Shown: positions 26,289 through 34,699, numbered from the stretch's first letter. The stretch: DNA of 64,000 bases from Amarobacillus sp046328225 (GCA_046328225.1 JAXLWZ010000002.1:186001-250000), one strand, 5' to 3'. The notes: a model not told the origin generated them from the sequence alone. Program-made: numbers and translations.

Positions 26289-27851
26289 ATGCGCGAAGAA
26301 TCCGACGACGTCCTGCTCGCACGCGCGCGTGGCGGCGATGAATCCGCCTTCCACGCCCTCGCCGCGCGCCATCTCCCCGAGCTCTACGACTTCGCATCCC
26401 ACCTCACCGCCGACCCCGCGAAGGCGGCCTCCGTCACCGTCTTCGCCCTCCGCCGCGCGACCAACAGCCTCGAACCGGACCACCGCGACCCCCGCGAATG
26501 GCTGCTGACGCTCGTCCGCGATGTCGCCCTCGAACGGCTCCCCGAGCGCGCCGGGGACGAAGCGCCGCCCACGCCGCCCGCCGTCGATGAGGCGCTCCTC
26601 CCGCTCGAGCACGACGAGCGCGTCGCGAGCAGCATGGCGGCCGCCGTGCAGGCCGGGCTCGGCGCGATCCCGCTGGCGCAGCGCTCCCTGCTCCTGCTCG
26701 CCACCCGCCACGGCTTCGATGCGAAGGAGCTGGCCGCGGCGGCGGGCATGAGTGGCGAAAACGGCGCGCCCCTGCTCCATCGCCTGCGCGCCATGGCCGA
26801 GGAGCGCCTCCGCTTCGCCGCGCTCGCCCAGGCCTGCCCGGATCTCGCCGCCATCCTCGCCCGCGAGTCCGCCGAGGGGCTCCATTGGCGCGACATCCGC
26901 GTCCTCGCCGTCGACCACGCGCACGCCTGCCAGCGCTGCGCACGGCGGGGCGACCGCCTCGTGCCCGGCCTCGCCGTCGTGACCGCGCTCGCGACCATCA
27001 CCCCCGAACCGGCGACGGCGGCGGCGATTCTCGCGCGGCTCAAGGGCCAGTGGCCCGGCGCCGCCCCCTCCCCCGCCGATGAGCCCGTGGCCGCCGAGCC
27101 CGCGTTCCGGCGCCGGGGACTCGCCTGGGCGGCTCCACTCTGTCTCGCCGCCGGTGGGTTGGCCCTGGCGCTCCTGCTCCCTGCGAGCCCCGTCGCGCTG
27201 ACCCGTGACCGCAGCATCCGCGGCCCCGCCATCATCGTGGGCGCATCGATGACGCCGGCCGAGGTCGTGCAGGTGACGGTCATCACGCCGACACCGCCGC
27301 CGGTCACGGTGACGGCGACGGTGGCGCCGTCCGCGTCAGCGTCCCCATCGGCATCTCCCGGCGGCACGGCCCCCGTGGGCATCCCCTCCGCGACGGCCGC
27401 GGCGCCGACGGCCACACGCCCCCCGGGGACGCCATCGCCCGCGGCCAGCGCTACCGCGACACCCATCGCACCCACGCCGACGGCGACACCGGCGCCCCCC
27501 ACGCCCACGCCGCTCCCGCCCACGGCCACGCCTGTCCCGCCGACGCCGACCGCCTGCCCGGGGTCGCTTTCGGCGAACTCGGCGGTGGTGGGCGCTGCGC
27601 CGGGGGTGCGCGCGTCGTTCGTGCTTTCGAACAGCGGCTGCGACCCCGTCGCCTTCGCGGTCGCGAGCCTCACCGATTGGGTCAGCGTCGAAGCGCCGCT
27701 CGTGACCAGCGTGCCCGGCTTCGCGAGCGTGCAGGTGTTCTTCACGGCGAACCCGCCGCCGGGCACGGGCAGCATCATCGGGACCATCCGCGTGAGCCCC
27801 GCGGGGCAGGCCGCCTTCGATGTCCAGGTGCAGGTGTTCCGCGGCTCCTGA
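26289..27851 (+). CDS. Sigma-70-like protein fused to membrane helix and extracytoplasmic domain
   Basis: 520 residues. Residues 1-95 look like ECF sigma region 2 (SDDVLLARARGGDESAFHAL; ATNSLEPDHRDPREWLLTLVRD) and residues 115-190 like a degenerate region 4 (GAIPLAQRSLLLLATRHGFDAKELAAAAG). A Cys/His segment (HAHACQRCARRGD, near 220) recalls an anti-sigma zinc finger. One membrane helix (about 276-300) is followed by a Thr/Pro/Ala-rich stalk (320-425) and a beta-rich outer domain (RASFVLSNSGCDPVAFAVASL). This suggests a sigma factor and its membrane sensor on one chain. An upstream in-frame ATG at 26253 exists; I chose 26289. Target genes unknown. Confidence 0.78.
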   Translation: MREESDDVLLARARGGDESAFHALAARHLPELYDFASHLTADPAKAASVTVFALRRATNSLEPDHRDPREWLLTLVRDVALERLPERAGDEAPPTPPAVDEALLPLEHDERVASSMAAAVQAGLGAIPLAQRSLLLLATRHGFDAKELAAAAGMSGENGAPLLHRLRAMAEERLRFAALAQACPDLAAILARESAEGLHWRDIRVLAVDHAHACQRCARRGDRLVPGLAVVTALATITPEPATAAAILARLKGQWPGAAPSPADEPVAAEPAFRRRGLAWAAPLCLAAGGLALALLLPASPVALTRDRSIRGPAIIVGASMTPAEVVQVTVITPTPPPVTVTATVAPSASASPSASPGGTAPVGIPSATAAAPTATRPPGTPSPAASATATPIAPTPTATPAPPTPTPLPPTATPVPPTPTACPGSLSANSAVVGAAPGVRASFVLSNSGCDPVAFAVASLTDWVSVEAPLVTSVPGFASVQVFFTANPPPGTGSIIGTIRVSPAGQAAFDVQVQVFRGS

Positions 27852-27943
27852 GCGCCTTCGCCGGCGGAATTCTTGACTCACTCGCTCGACTTCCATACGT
27901 TCGGGAGCATTCGCGCCCGCGCGCGCCCCCAGGAGTTCCCCAC

Positions 27944-29233
27944 ATGCACTTCGAGACGCTGCAGTTGCACGCCGGACAACAGCCCGACCCCACCACCGGG
28001 TCGCGCGCGGTCCCCATCTACCAAACGACGTCCTACGTCTTCAACGATGCCGAACACGGCGCGCGCCTCTTCGCGCTCCAGGAATTCGGCAACATCTACA
28101 CGCGCATCATGAACCCCACGAACGACGTCTTCGAACAGCGCATGGCCGCGCTCGAAGGCGGCATCGCCGGGCTCGCGACCTCGTCCGGGCAGTCCGCGCA
28201 GCTGCTCGCCTTCGCCACCATCTGCCAGGCCGGCGATAACATCGTCTCCACCTCGAACCTCTACGGCGGCACCTACAACCAGTTCAAGGTCGCCTTCCCC
28301 CGCCTCGGCATCAACGTGAAGTTCGTCGAAGGCGATGACCCGGAGGCGTTCCGCGCCGCCATCGATGGCAACACCAAGGCGCTCTACGTCGAGACCTTCG
28401 GCAACCCCCGCCTGAACGTGCCGGATTTCCCCGCCATCGCGAAGGTCGCCCACGACAACGGCATCCCCTTCGTGGTCGATAACACCTTCGGCGCCGGCGG
28501 CTACCGCTGCCGCCCGCTCGAGCACGGCGCCGACATCGTCGTCGAATCCACCACCAAGTGGATCGGCGGCCACGGCCTGAGCATCGGCGGCATCATCATC
28601 GATAGCGGCAAGTTCAACTGGGGCAACGGCAAGCACCCCATGTTCACCGAGCCCAGCGAGGGCTACCACGGCATGAAGTTCTGGGAGGTCTTCGGCGACT
28701 TCCCCGGCATGGGCAACATCGCCTTCGCCATTCGCGCCCGCGTCGAAGGCCTTCGCGACCTCGGCATGTGCCAGGCGCCGATGAACTCGTTCCTCAACCT
28801 CGTCGGCCTCGAAACGCTTTCGCTGCGCGTCGAACGGCACGATGAGAACGCGATGAAGCTCGCCCTCTGGCTGCAGAAGCACCCGAAGGTGAACTGGGTG
28901 AACTACCCGGGCCTGCCGGACCACCCGTACCACGAGAACGCGAAGAAGTTCCTGCGCCACGGCGCCTTCGGTTCGATCCTGAACTTCGGCATCGAAGGCG
29001 GCATGGAGGCCGGCAAGAAGTTCATCAGCCAGGTCAAGCTCGCCAGCCTGCTCGCGAACGTGGGCGACGCCAAGACGCTCGTCATCCACCCCGCCTCGAC
29101 GACGCACCAGCAGCTCGGCGAGGACGAACAGCTCACCAGCGGCGTCACCCCCGACCTCGTCCGTGTCTCCGTGGGCATCGAGCACATCGACGACATCATC
29201 GCCGACTTCGAACAGGCGCTCGCCGCCTCCTAG
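27944..29233 (+). CDS. metY: O-acetylhomoserine sulfhydrylase (Cys/Met metabolism PLP enzyme)
   Basis: 429 residues, the usual length for O-acetylhomoserine aminocarboxypropyltransferase and longer than cystathionine gamma-synthase (about 380-390). Visible features: LQLHAGQQPDPTTGSRAVPIYQT, YTRIMNPTNDVFEQR, the PLP-binding Asp (FVVDNTFGAGG) and Schiff-base Lys (ESTTKWIGGHG), and TLVIHPASTTHQQL. It makes homocysteine from O-acetylhomoserine and sulfide. AGGAG at 27931-27935 supports the start. It is followed 74 bases later by metX, forming a methionine operon. Confidence 0.93.
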   Translation: MHFETLQLHAGQQPDPTTGSRAVPIYQTTSYVFNDAEHGARLFALQEFGNIYTRIMNPTNDVFEQRMAALEGGIAGLATSSGQSAQLLAFATICQAGDNIVSTSNLYGGTYNQFKVAFPRLGINVKFVEGDDPEAFRAAIDGNTKALYVETFGNPRLNVPDFPAIAKVAHDNGIPFVVDNTFGAGGYRCRPLEHGADIVVESTTKWIGGHGLSIGGIIIDSGKFNWGNGKHPMFTEPSEGYHGMKFWEVFGDFPGMGNIAFAIRARVEGLRDLGMCQAPMNSFLNLVGLETLSLRVERHDENAMKLALWLQKHPKVNWVNYPGLPDHPYHENAKKFLRHGAFGSILNFGIEGGMEAGKKFISQVKLASLLANVGDAKTLVIHPASTTHQQLGEDEQLTSGVTPDLVRVSVGIEHIDDIIADFEQALAAS

Positions 29234-29240
29234 TCCCATT

Positions 29241-29307
29241 GGGACGGTGATTTCCGGGCTCCCGGCGGTAGCAGCCGGGAGCCCGCTGTCCGAAAGCTGA
29301 GGCTGAC
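29241..29307 (+). promoter_or_regulatory. Structured leader upstream of metX (possible SAM-II-like or attenuator)
   Basis: Between metY and metX, GGACGGTGATTTCC leads into a perfect 11-bp hairpin (29256-29266 with 29274-29284), then GCTGTCCGAAAGCTGAGG just before the start. GGACGG can pair with CTGTCC, enclosing the hairpin. GGTGATTT is reminiscent of SAM-II aptamers found upstream of metX/metA, but the conserved 3' GCTAAA element is not obvious. No U tract follows, so it is not a standard terminator. Confidence 0.4.
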
Positions 29308-30390
29308 ATGCCGAACGTCAGCAGCCCCTCGCTCGTGCAACCGCTGGGCGTCCTGCGTCTCGAAAGCGGTGCCGACCTCGAGGTGGAGGCCGCGTACGAG
29401 ATCTATGGGCGCCTTTCTCCGGCGGGAGATAACGCCGTCCTCGTCTGCCATGCGCTCACGGGCAGTGCGCGCGCCGCGGGCGAACAGGGCTGGTGGGACC
29501 CGCTCATCGGCCCCGGCGCGGCCATCGATACGAACCGCTACGCCGTCATCTGCTCCAACATCCTCGCCAGCTGCTACGGCACCACCGGCCCGCGCTCTGT
29601 CGACCCGGCGACCGGCCGTTCCTACGGCGGCCGCTTCCCCACCGTCACCGTCGGCGACATGGTCGCCGTCCAGCATGCGCTGATTCAGAAGCTCGGCGTG
29701 CGATCGCTCGCGTGCGTGACCGGGGGCTCGCTGGGCGGCCTGCAGGTGCTCGAATGGGCGGCGCGCTATCCCGAAATGGCGCGGTCGATCATGCCAGTCG
29801 CCACCAACCTCGCGCACGCGGCGTGGACCATCGCCTTCAACGAATGCGCCCGCCAGGCCATTCGCAACGACCCGGGCTACCTCGACGGCGATTACATTCA
29901 CCGGGGCACGACGCCCCATCGCGGCCTCGCCCTCGCGCGCATGATCGCGATGATCAGCTACCGCTCGGCGCAATCCTTCGGCGAACGGTTCGGCCGCCAG
30001 GTCACCCCTCCCGGCGAGGAGGACTCGGGCCGCTTCGAAGTCGAATCCTACCTGCACTACCAGGGCGGCAAGCTCGTCGAACGCTTCGACGCCAACGCCT
30101 ACATGCGTATCACCGAGGCGATGGACGCCTACGACGTGGGCGGCGGCGTGCGCGGCGGGGCGCAGGCCGCGCTCGCGCCCTTCCGGGGCCCCGCGCTGGT
30201 CATGGGCATCGATTCCGACATCCTCTACCCCGTGTGGCAGCAGCAGGAGATCGTCGAAGTGCTGAAGGCGAACGGCAACGCCGTCAGCTACCGCGAAATC
30301 CACTCCGAGCACGGCCACGACGCCTTCCTGATGGAATGGGCCCAGCTCGATCGGCACATTCGCGAGTTCATGGCGGCGCTCCCCGCCTGA
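29308..30390 (+). CDS. metX: Homoserine O-acetyltransferase
   Basis: 360 residues of the alpha/beta-hydrolase MetX family: CHALTGSARA, QGWWDPLIGPG, the nucleophile elbow GGSLGG (near residue 142) in TGGSLGGLQVLEWA, the catalytic Asp in IDSDILYP and His in SEHGHDAFL. It activates homoserine by acetylation (some members use succinyl-CoA) for MetY upstream. A GAGG near 29300 and the structured leader precede the ATG. A tRNA-Ser gene follows. Confidence 0.95.
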   Translation: MPNVSSPSLVQPLGVLRLESGADLEVEAAYEIYGRLSPAGDNAVLVCHALTGSARAAGEQGWWDPLIGPGAAIDTNRYAVICSNILASCYGTTGPRSVDPATGRSYGGRFPTVTVGDMVAVQHALIQKLGVRSLACVTGGSLGGLQVLEWAARYPEMARSIMPVATNLAHAAWTIAFNECARQAIRNDPGYLDGDYIHRGTTPHRGLALARMIAMISYRSAQSFGERFGRQVTPPGEEDSGRFEVESYLHYQGGKLVERFDANAYMRITEAMDAYDVGGGVRGGAQAALAPFRGPALVMGIDSDILYPVWQQQEIVEVLKANGNAVSYREIHSEHGHDAFLMEWAQLDRHIREFMAALPA

Positions 30391-30399
30391 GGCGCGGTT

Positions 30400-30429
30400 T
30401 TGCCCGTCCCGCCGCCCTCTGGGTACAAT
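30400..30429 (+). promoter_or_regulatory. Promoter of tRNA-Ser
   Basis: TTGCCC (30400-30405), 18-nt spacer and TACAAT (30424-30429); the predicted start lies at or just before the tRNA 5' end at 30437. Confidence 0.6.
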
Positions 30430-30436
30430 CGCGAGT

Positions 30437-30524
30437 GGAGAGGTGTCCGAGTGGTTGATGGTGCCGTTCTCGAAAAGCGGTGTGGCGCAAGTCACCGGGA
30501 GTTCGAATCTCCCCCTCTCCGCCA
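30437..30524 (+). tRNA. tRNA-Ser(CGA)
   Basis: Acceptor strands GGAGAGG (30437-30443) and CCTCTCC (30514-30520), discriminator G and encoded CCA (30522-30524). The anticodon CGA is at 30471-30473 in the loop TTCTCGAAA, with a long class II variable arm (GCGGTGTGGCGCAAGTCACC) and T-loop GTTCGAATC. It reads UCG serine codons. Confidence 0.95.
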
Positions 30525-30540
30525 CTCGCAGCGCTGACTG

Positions 30541-30566
30541 AAGCCCGCCACCCGGCGGGCTTCTCC
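30541..30566 (+). terminator. Hairpin terminator after tRNA-Ser
   Basis: A 9-bp perfect stem (30541-30549 with 30554-30562), 4-nt ACCC loop and a pyrimidine-rich tail (CTCCCTTCC). The U run is weak. Confidence 0.6.
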
Positions 30567-30593
30567 CTTCCCGGGGTTCGCTATACTCAACAG

Positions 30594-31160
30594 ATGGCAG
30601 CACCTGTCCGCGCGACGCGCATGACCCTGGACGAATTCCTCGCGCTCCCGGAGGAGAAGCCGTACCTGGAGTTCGTGAACGGGGAGGTCCAGGCGAAGGC
30701 CATGCCAAACGAGAAGCACGGCGCCGTCGTCGCGCAGCTGATCATCGCCATCGGCATCTATCTTCGCCAGCACGCCGAAGCGCGCATCGTTACGGAAGTC
30801 CGCCACGCAACCGTGTCGAACGTCGACCAGCGGGTGTTCCTACCTGACATAAACGTGACGCCGTCCACGCAGTATTCAGGCCCACCGCGCACCGGTCTCG
30901 TTCGCCAGCACCCCGCCTTCGCGATCGAAGTCCTCTCCCCGGAGGACCGGCCGGGGCGCGTCGCCGACCGCGTGCAGTTCTACCTTCGCAACGGCACGGC
31001 GCTCCTCTGGCTGGTCGACCCCGAGGACGAGAGCATCACCGTCTTCCGCCCGGGCGCCGAAGCACAAACCGCCGTGGCGGGGGACACGCTCGATGCCGCG
31101 CCCGTGCTCTCGGCCTTCTCCCTCGATGTCGCCGGGCTCTTCGCCGCCGTCCGCGACTGA
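30594..31160 (+). CDS. Uma2 family (PD-(D/E)XK-like) protein
   Basis: 188 residues of the Uma2/DUF820 family: MTLDEFLALPEEKPYLEFVNGEVQAK, then VFLPDINVT, FAIEVLSPEDRPGRVADRVQFYLRNGTALLWLVDPE. The Glu/Asp-x-Lys region fits the PD-(D/E)XK nuclease-like fold. These genes are abundant in Chloroflexota and cyanobacteria and are of unclear function, possibly restriction-like. There is no SD; TATACT at 30582-30587 lies 6 nt before the ATG, so transcription probably starts at the initiation codon. Confidence 0.85.
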   Translation: MAAPVRATRMTLDEFLALPEEKPYLEFVNGEVQAKAMPNEKHGAVVAQLIIAIGIYLRQHAEARIVTEVRHATVSNVDQRVFLPDINVTPSTQYSGPPRTGLVRQHPAFAIEVLSPEDRPGRVADRVQFYLRNGTALLWLVDPEDESITVFRPGAEAQTAVAGDTLDAAPVLSAFSLDVAGLFAAVRD

Positions 31161-31172
31161 TCCCCCGGCGCG

Positions 31173-32192
31173 CTACGCCTTCGGTTCGGCCGGGGGTTTG
31201 CGGCGGCGGCTCGGCTGCGCGCGAACCGGTTCGCCCTCGGCCTTCGGGTAGTGCGGCGGCAGCGGTGCTTCGCCCATGCCCGCGGCCTTCTGCGCTTCCA
31301 CCAGCGCGAGCAGCGGCTCCAGCGAATATGCCCGCGCATCGACGCCCGCGCCCGGGTCACCCATTTCGGCGTACCGCCGGGGCACCGTCGCGATGGTGAA
31401 GTCCGCCAGCTCCACGCCGGGCAGCTCCTCCCAGGTCACCGGGCACGAGACGCGCGCGTCCTTCGTCGGCCGGATGGAATAGGCCGAGGCCACCGTGCGG
31501 TCGCGCGCGTTCTGGTTGTAGTCGATGAACACGCCGTGGCGCTCTTCCTTCCACCATGCCGTGGTCGCGAGCGCCGGCACGCGCCGTTCGATCTCCCGCC
31601 CGATGGCGAGCGCGCAGTGGCGCACATCCGTGAACGTCCAGCGCGGCTCGATGCGCACGTTGATGTGGATGCCCCGCGATCCCGATGTCTTCGGGAAGCC
31701 TTCGCAGCCATGCGCCGCCAGTACCTCCCGCGCCACCAGCGCGACCTCCTTCACCATCGCGAACGTCGCCTGGGGCGTGGGATCGAGGTCGATGCGCAGC
31801 TCGTCCGGGTGGTCCACATCGTTCGCGCGAACAGGCCAGGGATTGAGGTCCAGGCACCCCAGGTTCGCCATCCAGATGACGCCCGCGACGTTGCGCGCCA
31901 CCGCGAGGTCGGCCGAGCGCCCGCTCGGGAAGGTGACGTGCGCGGTACTCATGTAGTCCGGCACGGCGGGCGCGCGCTTCTGGAAGAACGGCTCCTCCGC
32001 GGCGCCGTTCACGAACCGCTTCAGCACCGCCGGCCGGTCGCGAATGCCCACGAGCGCACCTTCGCCGACCGCGAGGTAGTAATTCACGACGTCGAGCTTG
32101 GTGTACCCCGTTTCGGGGAAGAACACCTTCGTGGGGTTCGTGATCGTCACGGCGTGGCCGCCCACGTCGATCTCCATGGCGTCCTTCGGCAT
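31173..32192 (-). CDS. LigD-type DNA polymerase/primase domain protein
   Basis: 339 residues matching the stand-alone polymerase domain of bacterial LigD: ITNPTKVFFPETGYTKLDVVNYYLAV, LNPWPVRANDVDHPDELRIDLDPTP (catalytic DLD), GFPKTSGSRGIHINVRIEP and AYSIRPTKDARVSCPVTWEEL. This archaeo-eukaryotic primase fold adds ribo- or deoxynucleotides in NHEJ or gap-filling repair. No Ku or ATP-dependent ligase gene is in the window. It has a basic tail (PSRRRKPPAEPKA). An upstream Met at 32240 is less likely. Confidence 0.9.
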   Translation of the reverse strand: MPKDAMEIDVGGHAVTITNPTKVFFPETGYTKLDVVNYYLAVGEGALVGIRDRPAVLKRFVNGAAEEPFFQKRAPAVPDYMSTAHVTFPSGRSADLAVARNVAGVIWMANLGCLDLNPWPVRANDVDHPDELRIDLDPTPQATFAMVKEVALVAREVLAAHGCEGFPKTSGSRGIHINVRIEPRWTFTDVRHCALAIGREIERRVPALATTAWWKEERHGVFIDYNQNARDRTVASAYSIRPTKDARVSCPVTWEELPGVELADFTIATVPRRYAEMGDPGAGVDARAYSLEPLLALVEAQKAAGMGEAPLPPHYPKAEGEPVRAQPSRRRKPPAEPKA

Positions 32193-32335
32193 GGGCCTAC
32201 GGTATTGCGCGCGCGGCCGTTTGGGGAGTGCCGCCTTCACGTGCGGGTGGCCCTTTCCGGTGGGACCGGCCGCGCGTGGAAGCGCGATCGCCGTGGCGTA
32301 CGCTGGATCGAAATCCCACCCCCGAGGAGGCCGCG

Positions 32336-33145
32336 ATGCGCGAACTGCGCGGCAAGACCGCCGTCATCACCGGCGCGGGCAGCGGTATCGGCCGCTCCCT
32401 GAGCCTCGCCTTCGCCGGCGAAGGCATGAACATCGTCCTCGCCGATATCGAACTCGCCAACGCCGAGGCCGTCGCCGCCGAGGTCCGCGCGAAGGGCGTG
32501 CAGGCCGTCCCCGTCCGCTGCGATGTCTCCGACCGCGAGAGCGTGGCCGCCCTCGCCGCGCGCGCCACCGAGGCCTTCGGCGGCGTGCACCTGCTCTGCA
32601 ACAACGCCGGCGTCGTCCCCTTCGCGACCATCCAGGACACCACACCCGCGAACTGGGACTGGACGCTGGCGGTGAACGTGAACGGCGTGTTCAACGGCGT
32701 GAGCGCCTTCCTGCCGGCCCTGCGCGCCGCCGGCGAGGCCCACATCGTGAATACGGCCTCCATCGCCGGGCTGTACGGCATGCCCGGGCTCGCCGCCTAC
32801 GTGGCTTCGAAGTTCGCCGTCGTGGGCCTCTCCGAGGCGATGCGGTACGACCTCGCGCCGCTCGGCATCGGCGTCTCCGTGCTCTGCCCCGGGGGCGTGC
32901 GCACGAACATCGCCGCTTCGACCGAGCACCGCCCGGAACGCTTCGGCGGCCCCGTCGCCGTCCCGGTCGAATACCGCACGGCCGCGGCGGGCGCGAGTTC
33001 GATGGAGCCGGACGACGTCGCCGCCCTGGTCGTGCGCGCGGTGAAGGAGAACCAGCTCTACGTGCCGACGCACCCGGACACGCGCCCACAGGCCGCCGCG
33101 CGCGCGGGGCTCGTCGCCGCCGGGTACGACTGGCTCGGCGGCTAA
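32336..33145 (+). CDS. SDR family oxidoreductase
   Basis: 269 residues: TGAGSGIG, an Asp after strand 2 (IVLADIELANAE), CNNAG, NTASIAG and YVASK. The C-terminal part (PGGVRTNIAAST, then VVRAVKENQLYVPTHPD) lacks the DGG ending of the other two SDRs and resembles the Sdr group acting on lipophilic or xenobiotic substrates. GAGGAGG at 32324-32330 supports the start. Divergent from the LigD-Pol gene. Confidence 0.9.
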   Translation: MRELRGKTAVITGAGSGIGRSLSLAFAGEGMNIVLADIELANAEAVAAEVRAKGVQAVPVRCDVSDRESVAALAARATEAFGGVHLLCNNAGVVPFATIQDTTPANWDWTLAVNVNGVFNGVSAFLPALRAAGEAHIVNTASIAGLYGMPGLAAYVASKFAVVGLSEAMRYDLAPLGIGVSVLCPGGVRTNIAASTEHRPERFGGPVAVPVEYRTAAAGASSMEPDDVAALVVRAVKENQLYVPTHPDTRPQAAARAGLVAAGYDWLGG

Positions 33146-33262
33146 CGAGCGGAAGGGGTCGAAGGGGCCCACGCATCCGGGCCGTTCGCGCGTGCCCGGC
33201 GGGCGTGCCACGGGCCACCGTACGGGCCAACCCGGGCGGCTGCTCGCCCGCCGGAGGCTCGA

Positions 33263-33364
33263 ATGGAAACCAATGGCCTGATCATGAGCGCGGTCCTTGG
33301 CGTGCTGGTCATCGGTTGGGGGATCTTCCTCTTCCGCTTCACCAGCAAGATGAAGGTCGACTAA
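33263..33364 (+). CDS. 33-residue single-helix membrane peptide
   Basis: A short open frame with a good SD (GGAGG, 33253-33257, 5 nt spacing). It encodes a polar start (METNGLIM), one hydrophobic helix (SAVLGVLVIGWGIFLFRF) and a basic end (TSKMKVD). The size and layout resemble small membrane peptides that stabilise or tune larger complexes. It lies between an SDR and the L10 leader. No family recognised; the clean SD and helix argue that it is translated. Confidence 0.6.
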   Translation: METNGLIMSAVLGVLVIGWGIFLFRFTSKMKVD

Positions 33365-33472
33365 GGGACGCCTGGCCGCCGCCCCTTGCCGCGGAGCGAA
33401 CGCGGATGGTGGCGCCGTACCTCCTGTGTGGCCTGCGAAGGCGACCGGCGCGGCAGGGCGTGCGCGCCCGGT

Positions 33473-33500
33473 TGTCCGCGACGAAGACAACCCGTACGAT
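33473..33500 (+). promoter_or_regulatory. Candidate promoter of the rplJ-rplL operon
   Basis: TTGTCC (33473-33478), 16-nt spacer, TACGAT (33495-33500), just upstream of the L10 leader. Confidence 0.5.
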
Positions 33501-33509
33501 AATCCGGTC

Positions 33510-33660
33510 AACTGAAGAGCCAGAGACCGCAGGTCCCGATGCGACCCGCCACCCGGCGGGGGGATAAGCCGAAAGGCGCCTGCCGAGGCGGAGTTCCGGC
33601 GATGTGGCCCGTGTGGCCTCGCCGTTCGTTCCCTGCCCCGGCGGCAGGGATTTTCGTTTT
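33510..33660 (+). promoter_or_regulatory. Ribosomal protein L10 leader with attenuator hairpin
   Basis: Contains L10-leader hallmarks AGACCGCAGGTC near 33524 and GCCTGCCGAGGCGGAG downstream, with GGATAAGCCGAAAGGC between. This is followed by a terminator-like hairpin CCCTGCC/GGCAGGG (33631-33637 with 33643-33649) and a T-rich run. In bacteria the L10(L12)4 complex binds this RNA to repress its own operon. Its position immediately before rplJ agrees. Confidence 0.8.
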
Positions 33661-33720
33661 CCGGGCTTCCCATTCCGGGGCCGCGATTGTGCCGCCCCCG
33701 TTCATCATCGGAGGACGCTT

Positions 33721-34242
33721 ATGCCGACCGCACGGAAGGCCGCAATGCTGGAGGAAATCCAGGACCGCATGGCGCGGGCCTCGGTCCTCATCAGCGCCGA
33801 TTACCGCGGTCTCACCGTCGCCCAGCTCACCGAACTTCGCCGCGCCCTGCGCCCGGCGAACGTCGAGGTGAAGATCGTCAAGAACACGCTGGCCTCCATG
33901 GCCGCGAAGGCCGCCGGCCACCCGGAAATGGCCGACGTCGTCCAGGGGCCCACCGCCATCGCCTTCGGCCTTGGAGACCCGGTGCAGCCCGTGAAGCTGC
34001 TCACCGAACACCTCCGCGCCCGCCGCATGCAGATCACGATTCACGGCGGCTGGCTCGAAGGGAAGGTGCTGAACCGCGCCGAGCTGGAAAGCATCGCCAC
34101 CCTGCCCTCGCGCGAACAGCTCGTGGCCGAGGTCGTGGGCAAGCTGAAGAGCCCGCTCTACAACTTCTCGGGGCTGCTCCAGTCCACCATCCGCAACTTC
34201 GCCGGGCTCATCGATGCCCGCGCCCAGCAGCTCGAGGCCTAG
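33721..34242 (+). CDS. rplJ: 50S ribosomal protein L10
   Basis: 173 residues with the L10 pattern: K-AAMLEEIQDRMARA, VLISADYRGLTVAQLTELRRALR, VEVKIVKNTLASMAA and GPTAIAF, ending in the C-terminal helix that carries L7/L12 dimers. L10 forms the base of the ribosomal stalk and autoregulates via the leader. It precedes rplL by 48 bases. Confidence 0.97.
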   Translation: MPTARKAAMLEEIQDRMARASVLISADYRGLTVAQLTELRRALRPANVEVKIVKNTLASMAAKAAGHPEMADVVQGPTAIAFGLGDPVQPVKLLTEHLRARRMQITIHGGWLEGKVLNRAELESIATLPSREQLVAEVVGKLKSPLYNFSGLLQSTIRNFAGLIDARAQQLEA

Positions 34243-34290
34243 TGCGGCGCCCCGCCCGCTCGCCCCGCATCACACAGAAGGAGATATACC

Positions 34291-34677
34291 GTGGGTAAGG
34301 TTGAAGACGCGCTCGAAATCATCAAGGGCATGACCCTCCTCGAACTTCGCGACCTGAACAAGGCGATCGAGGACGAATTCGGCATCACCGCCGCCGCCCC
34401 GATGATGATGGCCGCCGCCCCGGCCGCCGGCGGCGCCGCCGCCGCCGAGCCCGAGGAAGAGAAGACCGAGTTCAACGTCGTTCTCAAGTCCTTCGGCGAC
34501 AACAAGATCAACGTCATCAAGGCCATCCGCGAAGTCATCAGCGGCCTCGGCCTGAAGGAAGCCAAGGACCTCGTCGAGGCCGCCCCGACGAAGGTCAAGG
34601 AAGGCGTCAACAAGGAAGAGGCCGAGGCCATCAAGGCCAAGCTCGCCGAAGCCGGCGCCACCGTCGAAGTCGAATAA
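34291..34677 (+). CDS. rplL: 50S ribosomal protein L7/L12
   Basis: 128 residues: an N-terminal dimerisation domain (VEDALEIIKGMTLLELRDLNKAIEDEFG), Ala-rich hinge, and a C-terminal domain (EKTEFNVVLKSFGDNKINVIKAIREVISGLGLKEAKDLVEAAP) that recruits translation GTPases. GTG start preceded by GAAGGAGATATACC, a strong SD suited to a protein present in several copies per ribosome. A terminator follows. Confidence 0.98.
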   Translation: MGKVEDALEIIKGMTLLELRDLNKAIEDEFGITAAAPMMMAAAPAAGGAAAAEPEEEKTEFNVVLKSFGDNKINVIKAIREVISGLGLKEAKDLVEAAPTKVKEGVNKEEAEAIKAKLAEAGATVEVE

Positions 34678-34699
34678 TCCCGCTTCGCACTACCGCGAG

